A stretch of 64,000 bases of DNA, taken from positions 1 to 64,000 of the forward strand of contig JADYXR010000122.1 of assembly GCA_021772095.1 (NCBI GenBank). The letters are read 5' to 3'. Positions within the stretch are counted from its first letter, which is position 1. The number at the start of each line of letters is the position of its first letter. Below the pieces are notes generated by a model. The model worked only from the letters and a program-made list of their open reading frames with translations, did no database searches and was not told where the DNA came from. Shown here piece after piece: positions 56,901 to 62,417 of this stretch. The DNA comes from Candidatus Obscuribacter sp. (GTDB lineage Bacteria > Cyanobacteriota > Vampirovibrionia > Obscuribacterales > Obscuribacteraceae). Position numbers and translations under genes: made by a program.

Positions 56901-56975
56901 AAAGCATTCAATCGATTCTCTTCTTCGCAAGAACCAGCTGCCAAACAGCTGGTGAAGAAGTCGTCCTTAAACTAG
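47994..56975 (+). CDS. PUFA/secondary-lipid-type polyketide synthase: NPD-NPD-KS-AT-ACP-KR-DH
   Basis: GTG 47994 has GGAG five bases upstream. Two nitronate-monooxygenase-like flavin barrels come first: residues ~1-290 with GGR147 and ~315-600 with GGH462, where His is the usual form. KS is at ~685-1140 (Cys877 in DAACASS, EAHGTGT, NIGHTKAAAG). AT is at ~1262-1580 (Ser1364 in GHSYGE, AAFHSP as in malonyl-selective enzymes). A Gln/Phe-rich linker (~1600-1980) follows, then one ACP (Ser2035 in LGIDSIKRV, the PfaA form). KR is at ~2095-2600 (GGARGIT, Tyr2542). DH is at ~2690-2975 (H2715-x3-G-x4-P and D-S-A-M-Q). The order resembles PfaA with a PfaD-like reductase fused in front. The ACP is single instead of a tandem array. 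No thioesterase is present. It works with the next gene; product unknown. Confidence 0.93.
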   Translation: MSALGIIVISPSGPRRVFSTPGLAISAARAGATGILDLEFVSDGTEIRNAFEKLRSSAKKGRIGVRCRSGHLPAASTFGNVAASSSVMVITAGLDSFDLKKLKQDIATAKSAGFEVIVETVSVKEALEAEKAGAHAIIAKGHESGGRVGDTTTFVLVQQCARQLKIPVWAQGGIGLHTAAAVAAAGAAGIVLDSQLYLCRDSLIPADVQLRFERLDGSETSLIQFTDGGSRYRLLAANASTRLQELEQSSKARAAEILQDNVSATSDDEVWIVGQDSCFAKTLATVGGTVSGCIEVIRQTVAAHIETVSKLKVLEENSDLAESHGTRYPIVQGAMTRVSDTSEFAFKVAEGGGLPFLALSMMRGPEIEKLINETKARLGNLPWGVGTLGFVPQQLRQEQMDVVNRHKPPFALIAGGRPDQAKALEDAGTKTYLHVPSPLLLKSFIEMGSRRFIFEGKECGGHVGPRSSFVLWEQMIDVLLNSVGPKEKPATFHVLFAGGIHDDLSAAMVATMAAPLAARGIKIGMLVGTAYLFTEEAVSAGAIVSKFQDAALKCDDTVLLETGPGHSIRCIDSPYKEIFDRCRNDLQTQNKSRDEVREELELMNLGRLRIASKGTTRGKGSDLETLPVEKQWQEGMYMIGQVAAMHDKVLTIPELHRNIATDGQQLLSELAKRDFNVAVNREGEREGIAIVGMSCMFPQANDVETFWQNVLNKVDSIEEVPATHFNWKNYYDKDPLARDKCVSKWGGFIADVVFDPTPYGIPPSSLDAIDPMQVLILEAARSALFDAGYNQRKFAREKTSVILANAGHGPITALYSLRSMLGWKLDGLDDEAVEEIKSRLPEWTEDSFAGYLGNVTAGRVANRLDLKGLNFSIDAACASSLAALYVGISDLRAGTSDVVLLGAADTHNQPGDFMSFSKTHALSPRGKCHTFDADADGIAISEGMAMVVLKRLSDAERDGDRIYAVIRGIGGSSDGRDLSLTAPRPAGQMLALERAYEDAGISPSTVGLVEAHGTGTIAGDKAEVEALTKIFQKFGAAPESCAIGSVKTNIGHTKAAAGLASIVKIAKSLYHKMLPPSINVKNPSPACKFGEGPFFLNTESRPWLHSDTSAPRRAGVSAFGFGGTNFHTILEEYVPACAVNEPPTLQAWPAELLVWKSASQEDLLKALKQAELAVEKLLSEEKVETVATSNSSRRLFELASKLQLKFHESSTAKCALSIVASSLTDLKSKIDRVRQMLDKPEAKNFSLPIGIHYSAGSLESGKVAFLFPGQGSQRIDMLKDLSMYLPELRKSIDESDEILKEKMGLSVARAIYPSSSLSESIKTAQAEQLTNTQIAQPALGACDLAMYRVLQSFGLKPDMVAGHSYGEYVALHAAGVFSVEQLLNLSAERGRILNECASNNPGAMAAVSSDVDTIASVIENVPNVYLANVNTPNQCIISGATEAVTQAVELFKKQNIACKVIPVSAAFHSPLLKASQAPLEKALNQYKYSAPSVAVYSNTTAKPYENNADRIVSQLAEHALKPVLFAKQLEAMHDSGARIFVEVGPGSVLTGLADSTLQGKEFIAVSTERAKNSLEHFLSTIGLLAAHGAIKDIGKLFWNRMPGLQGNTYELAVARKRGSLLYRVNSVGIERVDKAAKNLQANASADKNQKSQIQNVKPQKLSMETGRTMAHNVRNASENGKDEINKNDIVLDTSPLTNAQNNGSNGRPAYAGGAVPSNGQHTTGGASPVQQQRAAYQNDNRNLPNQVSVNPPAQYPVQYQPQYNNMQQGAQPNFGNVRPDGTLERVMSEFQRSMLEMTNRFLETQENVMMAYLQGGQSVNRGQQGQQFVQQQFGQTQQFAPQQFAGQNQPQHFGGHNPQYAPQQAPQFAAQQAAPQYAPQQFNGQQNSQQFAPQQFAQPVSQEQFAPANQTTSFNQLGAQFVPADQLTGGNGQLGSNGHGNNGYSTTNGSHDVLADLEVASNGNGSNGNGNGNGHYRQEVEAVTSNGSAPAAASAGLDTEALVDSLYEIVSDRTGYPREMLDPTLDLEADLGIDSIKRVEILNNFRKLLPETTQEKLESGIEKLAGTKTLQGIIEWIESLNDSIEDGASASDSVSVGAPLETGDYNNIVRGVVTTKKLDAVVKATVELAPAMLLVSETVEQGQKLKKLLTDAGLNAANLLVTDASEAKVTRAVDELRQKHGSIGSVLYMSGSPVSAGSALPVAGLFQIIKDVESDLRESAEGGKRAAVVLTTVLGGAFGASGLNSDLPAESLVQQAGIVGLSKTVAKEYPEVHVKAIDFESKVSPEQFAKAVVAELTAQDDIVEIGIRGNERYGMDVVEYSYDADAVPDALAASNASRVSEISGLTSSSVVLVTGGARGITAEIALDLARRHQPNFIIVGRLPRPTEIESPTTAGLESAKDLKAAIINELQASGKIINVRNVEKIYQQLLREREVRETLTKMQAAGSTVRYYSCDVTDDAAFSRLIDSIYETSNIDGVIHGAGIIEDALIKDKMLESFERVFKTKVDSALTLSRSIRFDTLKFMYFFSSVVGRTGNSGQADYVSANEALNKLAIRINSTTDARVAALLWGPWQAGMAPPELEEVFASHGWSMIQPQDGRVCFYEEMTCGRPEVEVMLVGKLKDKNRPEQLKSPSAESSASAVESTVTLLAPVNEAAQTTQLQSSSESESLLLNLAASAQISPSGVFLNKAQLKSTKPLRFTYMTDSAQHHYLHDHKFDGIPVMPMAVALEMMLEAARSVFPNQHLIRVSNLDIPAGIVFHTDKKEFAVEAKPDRNGQIDLQLSSLGAAGKAHFRCKAQFASSPLLLPDEWVTATASRIPRTIGQCSQLPCEANVPQPQDVYGKWLFHGPIVQGMESVLFLADDGIAGEVRGAHPSICTSTVDSSQWIVDPVLLDSAMQLAGIWARFYRDVTVLPTGFKTMHLFGPMPLKGTAQIRLNPAMTTELLCDLAIYDEKGALAFVVEGLGGIASKAFNRFSSSQEPAAKQLVKKSSLN
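53440..53740 (+). repeat. Gln/Phe-rich coding repeat in the megasynthase linker
   Basis: Codons of about residues 1816-1915 repeat units such as PQQFA, PQYAPQQ and QQFG roughly a dozen times. The DNA shows the same CAGCAATTTGCTCC-type unit, so the tract probably grew by slippage or unequal recombination. It lies between AT and ACP and is predicted to be a disordered tether. Confidence 0.75.
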
Positions 56976-56991
56976 ACCGATTGCGGTCATT

Positions 56992-57011
56992 AAAACCAAT
57001 GTTTTGGTTTT
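56992..57011 (+). terminator. Attenuator-like hairpin between the two synthase genes
   Basis: AAAACCAA (56992-56999), loop TGTT, TTGGTTTT (57004-57011). The stem is AT-rich with only two G-C pairs and ends in four T. It could lower expression of the second gene relative to the first, or simply protect an RNA end. Confidence 0.45.
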
Positions 57012-57031
57012 CCAAGTAGGCCTATTGCGAA

Positions 57032-60000
57032 ATGCAAGATTCAGAGAAACGTAAAAGCGGAAAGATTGCAATCATCGGAATGGCTTGCTTGTATCCTGGT
57101 GCACCGGATCTAGCTAGTTTTTGGTCAAATATAGTCGGCGGCGTTGACGCTACTCGAGAAGTGTCCGATCGCGAGTGGAAACTCGAAGATAACTACGACC
57201 CGGACGCGACTACCTTTGGAAAGACTTACTCCAAGCGCGGCGGCTTCATCAGTGAATACGCCGAATTCGATCCGCTCAAATACGGTGTCATGCCGAGCGG
57301 TGTCGCAGGTGGTGACCCTGATCAGTTTTTGACATTGCGCGTCGCCCACCAGGCGATGGCAGATGCCGGTTATTTGAACAAACCATTCCCGGCCGATAGA
57401 GCTGAAATCATCCTCGGACGAATATCCGCTCCCGGCGCCGGTAGTATGAACCTCGTTCATCAATCCAAAACGGTTAACGAGATATCGGATCTGTTGCGTG
57501 GACTTTTGCCAGACAGAGAAGACGGTCTTGTCGATAACGTGATCGCAGATTTGCGCAGCAAACTCGTATCGTGCAACTCAGACACACTGCCAAGCGCGAT
57601 GCCCAACGTCCTGGCCGGACGCATCGCCGCAAAACTCGGATTCAGAGGACGTAACCTGTTAATTGATGCGGCATGCGCATCGTCTATGGTGGCAATTGAA
57701 ACTGCCGTCAACGATTTGAATTCCGGACTATGCGATTTTGCTCTGGCCGGTGGATTGCATGTCAACGCGTCATCAGTGTTCTTCCAAATGTTCTGCGGCT
57801 TAGGTGCACTTTCCAGAAAAGACGAAATCCGTCCTTTCGACGAAGCCGCCGATGGAACGCTCCTTGGCGAAGGCATCGGTATCATATGTTTGAAACGCCA
57901 CGAAGATGCTGTTGCCGACGGTGACCGAATATATGCCACCATCTGCGGTGTAGCATCATCAAGCGACGGACACGGCGGCAGCGTATTGTCACCAAACCTC
58001 GAAGGTGAAGCCCTCGCGATGGAAAAAGCCTATCGCATGGCAGGTATTTCACCACGGACAGTTGGTCTGCTTGAAGGGCACGGAACCGGCACACCGACGG
58101 GCGATGTCGTGGAACTTCAGGCTATCGAAAAAATCTTCACCAGCAAAGAAATGTTAGAGCTGGAAAAGTCTCCGAAAGATATAGCCTCTGAGAAGAAGGC
58201 CGCTGAAGCAAAAACCGCCCAGACCAAAGCCGCTGAAACAAAATCAGCGAACGCAAACATCCCGGCGAAAACGCAGGCTGCGACTGCTGTCCCTGAGAAA
58301 ACGGATGCAAGGGAAGCTGCCGCTGAAACAACGGACGCCAAAGAAAAGGAAAATTCTGCAGAGCAAAGTGAGCCGTGGTGCGCGATCGGTTCAGTGAAGT
58401 CGATGATCGGACACTGCCAATCTGCCAGTGCTGTGGCTGGTGTGATCAAAACCGTTCTGGCATTGCATCACAAAATCTTGCCACCAACCTTGAATGTCAC
58501 ACGACCCAACGAAAAGATAAATTGGAAAACGCATCCGTGTTACATCAACACTCACTCGCGCCCGTGGATTCATCCCCTTGAATCTGGTCACGCTCGTAGA
58601 GCCGCTGTCAGTGCCTTCGGCTTCGGCGGCATCAATGGACACATGATTCTTGAAGAAGCGACTCAAGACATTTTTGTAGAACTCGGCAGTCAATCAACGA
58701 ATCCCACCGCGCTGATGCGACAGTGGGAATCGGAATTGTTCACCTTTGAAAACGAAACGGCAGAGCTACTCGTAGAATCGATCCGGAAAGTTTCTCAGTT
58801 CGTGAAACAGTCTGCTGACGTCAATCTCAAGGATCTCGCGCATACCTTGAATTGTAAGCCTGCGACGGAAACTGTGCCGAGTGGTACTGCGACGAAACCT
58901 GCCGCTGCTGAAACGAGTTCCGATTCAGTTTCCCTTAACGAGAGCCAACACCGACTCGCGATCGTAGCAAACAACCGAGACGCTTTACTTGCCAAATTGG
59001 ACCAGGCAATCGCCTCAATCCAAGCAGGCAAAGTGCATGTCGAGTCCGAGCGCGGTTTATACCTTACGAAACCAGGCACTGCCCTCGGTGGCAAGCTCGC
59101 CTTCCTTTATCCCGGTCTGGGTTCCGCATACACCGGCATGCTTTCGGAGCTTTGTATGCACTTCCCGGAAGTTCGCGCTGTATTCGATATCGTTGACACT
59201 GTCGCCCTGTCGAATAAATCGACTTTGCTTCCGAGCAATATGATCTTCCCTCGGCCCACGCCGGGTGAAGCCAAGTCGAGTACCGATTCTCTTGCATCGG
59301 CAGATTTTGCGGTGGTCGCCGTTTTACTTGCGGAATATGCGCTTTATCAATTGATGTTGCACCTCGACATCAAACCTGACGCATTGATGGGATGCAGCAC
59401 CGGTGAATTTGCTGCCATCACTACGGGTGGTGCCGTCGACGTTCTCAGTGCTGCCGAACTGTTCTACAACAGAAGCACCAGGGTCGCTCAAACAATCCCA
59501 GCGGACAAACTCGCTAATCTGCGCTCACTCAGAGTTTTAGCGCCAGCAGCAACCGTGATGTCGCTTGTCACAAACAACGATGTTTATCTCAGCGCCGACC
59601 TCGGCGAAAAACACATTATTGTTACTGGTAGCATCGCCGGTATCACCGCTTTGACCGAGAAATTAGCGCAGAAAAAAATAGCGCTACAAAAATTGCCAAC
59701 AGCAATTCCTTATCACACACCCTTAGTCAATGACCTGGTCGACGGCGATGACGACTCCGTAAAGTCGCTGACGGTAAGGCAAATGACTATTCCGGCTTGG
59801 GCTTGTTCGACCGGTGGACAATATCCTGATGACGTCGAAACACTGCGTTCGATGTTCACCGAGTTGTTCACGCGGCCGGTGCGGATGAGAGAAACTATCC
59901 AATCGATGCACGCACAAGGCGTTCGTAAGTTTATCGAAGTCGGACCGAACGGTGTATTAACGTCGCTGGTTTCGAGCATCCTCGGCGACGCGCCTCACGT

Positions 60001-62257
60001 GGCGGTCCCGACAAACCTGGCGTCCCGTTCCGCCCTCACTCAAGTTCATCACCTTCTCGCCGCACTCTATGTCCAGGGAATCGATGCCAATTTCGCATTC
60101 CTTTATAAGAGGCGCGCGCCAATCTCACTCGACCTGAATGCAATCGCGGCGCCCGAAAAAACTGTTTCGAAGCTGTCTCTCCGTCATACCAAACTTGAAG
60201 TGTCACCAGAGTATAAAGTGGCACTCGAAAATAGTTGTCCTCAGCCTAATTCGCATGGGAACGGAAACGGAAACGCAACTGCGTCGAGCGCGATCACGGG
60301 TCAGGGAACGAATGTTTCCGTTCCACAAGGCATGCAGGCGGATGCGCAGCCAGGAGGTTTCGACCAAACTCAATACCCGTCAATCGCACAGCCGGCTCAA
60401 TCTGAAGAAGAAGATGTCGTGCGATCGTTCTTGAACACTAATTCAAACTTCTACAGTCGCATGTCTTTAATGCAGCAGCGCGTCATGTCTACGATGCTGT
60501 CAGGCTCAGAGAACGGCTCCTATCAAGGCGACGAACATTCGCAATCTTTTGAAGGCTCACAAGGCTCAGTATCAAATTCGGTGCCCGCGTTCATGAACCG
60601 ATTCGCGGTTTCCCAGCAGGGAGATCAAAGCTTCATTGATTTGTTTGTCGATCTGCAAAACGATCTTTATCTTCTCGACCATGCAATAGGCGGCTCTGTA
60701 AGCGCGGATCAAGAAGGTCGTGTTTACTTGATGCCGCTAATGGTGTCTTTGGAAATCATGGCAGAAGCGGGTGCAGTTCATTCGCAGCAAAGTCTGATCA
60801 CTCGCGTAGAGCAAGTTAAAGCTTACAGGCGTATCGTTGTCGACCGAAACGGCACAGCGCTTCGAATGGTTGTCACCGGTGATAGCCGGCGCGTTCACGT
60901 GCAGATGTTTGAGTTGAATCAAACAGGCACGCTCGTGCTCGAAGCGGATTTCAACTTCAGCCAGCACTATGATACGCGTGCCAATCAACAACAAATTCAG
61001 GTTGCCGGTGATGCTCCGGTGAATCTGATCGATCGCTCTCAACTCTATACTCCGCCGGCGATGTTCCACGGACCTCGCATGCAAGCAGTGCTTTCACTGG
61101 ATAAGATAGGCAATCGAACAATCACCGGACGGGCTGATTCCAGTCCCGCGCAAAATTGGATTCCGGGTGTTCCTGTCGCGCGCCTTCTTTTGCATCCCCT
61201 ACTTCTGGATAATGCCAGCCAATTTGTGCTGTTCTATCTGTACGAGAAGAACTTGCCTGCAATCGCGCTCTTGCCGTTCTTAATCGAATCTATTGAGTTC
61301 TTCTCTCCGTCGGAGATGCTACCACCGGTGGTGACCGGATTAGCTTCGTTGCAAACTCTTTCGGATCGTTCTACCGAAGCGAAAGTGGAAGTTGTCGATG
61401 CTAACAATGCCGTTTGGATGCGAGTTAACGGCATCAACAGCAGACGAATAGCAGTGAATGAGCACTGGCTCAAATATGTCTATGACCCTCTCAACACCTA
61501 TGTCGGCTCACGTCTCGATGTGAATTCGGACATCTGCGATAAATGTGTCTTGACCGCATTCGATCAGCAGATCTTGCCGCAGGACGAAGCTGTTCTTGAT
61601 TGGTGTCTCGATTATTTGTTGACCAAAAACGAGCGAATTCACTGGCGCGATACTCTTAAATTTGAAAAGCGCAAACTCGAATGGTTGATTGGAAGAATCG
61701 TTGCCAAAGAGGCTGTGCGCCGTCTGATCAAAGACCGACTCAATCTCTCGATCGGACCACTGGACATCGAGATCGAGCAAGACGATCGAAGACGACCGAT
61801 TGTGAAACTAGCATATGGTGGCATTGGTGAAATTCTGCTTTCAATTTCACACAGCGCCGGCCTTGGACTTTCACTTTGCAGTTTTGCTGCTGACGGGAAC
61901 CCGGGAATAGACGCTGAAGTGATCGAAAGTCGCGAAGACGATTTTGCCTCTCGCTTTCTCGATAAGGAAGAGCTTCAATTTTTGGACAGTTCTTCAAAAC
62001 AGTCCAGAGCAATGCAAGTCACTCGATTGTGGTCAGCCAAAGAAGCTGCATATAAGTCACTGGGCGGAATTCTCGAGATGACCTCATTCTCCCTTGTGAC
62101 ACCGATCGCCCCTGCGGGTGCTCTGACTCTGAGTAACAAGCAATGTGCCACCACGTTTAGTGTCTCCACAGAAGTCTCAGGAAACAGAGTGTTGTCTTAC
62201 ACTTTGTTATCGCCTTTGCAAGTCCGTTCGTTAATGTTGTCCGGACAGCCGGCTTAA
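57032..62257 (+). CDS. Second lipid synthase: KS-AT-DH-phosphopantetheinyl transferase
   Basis: ATG 57032, 56 bp after the first synthase. KS is at ~1-560 (Cys215 in DAACASS, EGHGTGT, MIGHCQSA), interrupted by a ~75-residue Ala/Lys/Thr/Glu insertion (about 370-446) between the GTGT helix and the CAIGSVK strand. AT is at ~680-1020, with Ser789 in GCSTGE, where the usual GHSxGE His is Cys. A Ser/Gln-rich linker follows. A DH-like double hotdog is at ~1190-1480 (His in LLDHAIGG, D-N-A-S-Q); its HxxxGxxxxP motif is stretched. The C-terminus (~1560-1741) is a Sfp-type transferase (SISHSAG, GID1627, W1667SAKEAAYK). It parallels PfaB/PfaC with its own enzyme to load the ACP of the first protein. No ACP is visible here. 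Confidence 0.92.
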   Translation: MQDSEKRKSGKIAIIGMACLYPGAPDLASFWSNIVGGVDATREVSDREWKLEDNYDPDATTFGKTYSKRGGFISEYAEFDPLKYGVMPSGVAGGDPDQFLTLRVAHQAMADAGYLNKPFPADRAEIILGRISAPGAGSMNLVHQSKTVNEISDLLRGLLPDREDGLVDNVIADLRSKLVSCNSDTLPSAMPNVLAGRIAAKLGFRGRNLLIDAACASSMVAIETAVNDLNSGLCDFALAGGLHVNASSVFFQMFCGLGALSRKDEIRPFDEAADGTLLGEGIGIICLKRHEDAVADGDRIYATICGVASSSDGHGGSVLSPNLEGEALAMEKAYRMAGISPRTVGLLEGHGTGTPTGDVVELQAIEKIFTSKEMLELEKSPKDIASEKKAAEAKTAQTKAAETKSANANIPAKTQAATAVPEKTDAREAAAETTDAKEKENSAEQSEPWCAIGSVKSMIGHCQSASAVAGVIKTVLALHHKILPPTLNVTRPNEKINWKTHPCYINTHSRPWIHPLESGHARRAAVSAFGFGGINGHMILEEATQDIFVELGSQSTNPTALMRQWESELFTFENETAELLVESIRKVSQFVKQSADVNLKDLAHTLNCKPATETVPSGTATKPAAAETSSDSVSLNESQHRLAIVANNRDALLAKLDQAIASIQAGKVHVESERGLYLTKPGTALGGKLAFLYPGLGSAYTGMLSELCMHFPEVRAVFDIVDTVALSNKSTLLPSNMIFPRPTPGEAKSSTDSLASADFAVVAVLLAEYALYQLMLHLDIKPDALMGCSTGEFAAITTGGAVDVLSAAELFYNRSTRVAQTIPADKLANLRSLRVLAPAATVMSLVTNNDVYLSADLGEKHIIVTGSIAGITALTEKLAQKKIALQKLPTAIPYHTPLVNDLVDGDDDSVKSLTVRQMTIPAWACSTGGQYPDDVETLRSMFTELFTRPVRMRETIQSMHAQGVRKFIEVGPNGVLTSLVSSILGDAPHVAVPTNLASRSALTQVHHLLAALYVQGIDANFAFLYKRRAPISLDLNAIAAPEKTVSKLSLRHTKLEVSPEYKVALENSCPQPNSHGNGNGNATASSAITGQGTNVSVPQGMQADAQPGGFDQTQYPSIAQPAQSEEEDVVRSFLNTNSNFYSRMSLMQQRVMSTMLSGSENGSYQGDEHSQSFEGSQGSVSNSVPAFMNRFAVSQQGDQSFIDLFVDLQNDLYLLDHAIGGSVSADQEGRVYLMPLMVSLEIMAEAGAVHSQQSLITRVEQVKAYRRIVVDRNGTALRMVVTGDSRRVHVQMFELNQTGTLVLEADFNFSQHYDTRANQQQIQVAGDAPVNLIDRSQLYTPPAMFHGPRMQAVLSLDKIGNRTITGRADSSPAQNWIPGVPVARLLLHPLLLDNASQFVLFYLYEKNLPAIALLPFLIESIEFFSPSEMLPPVVTGLASLQTLSDRSTEAKVEVVDANNAVWMRVNGINSRRIAVNEHWLKYVYDPLNTYVGSRLDVNSDICDKCVLTAFDQQILPQDEAVLDWCLDYLLTKNERIHWRDTLKFEKRKLEWLIGRIVAKEAVRRLIKDRLNLSIGPLDIEIEQDDRRRPIVKLAYGGIGEILLSISHSAGLGLSLCSFAADGNPGIDAEVIESREDDFASRFLDKEELQFLDSSSKQSRAMQVTRLWSAKEAAYKSLGGILEMTSFSLVTPIAPAGALTLSNKQCATTFSVSTEVSGNRVLSYTLLSPLQVRSLMLSGQPA

Positions 62258-62417
62258 TTAAAGTAATTCGTTTTGCCTTCAGGTCAGTTTCTGTCTGACA
62301 TTGTCGGTCTGGTCGTCACTGCCGTAGCATCGTGCCGCCCATAGTGTTTAAAAACAGATCTAATAGAACATATTGATCGTGGGCTCGACGTTCAAACTGT
62401 GCCTCCAAAGACCAATT

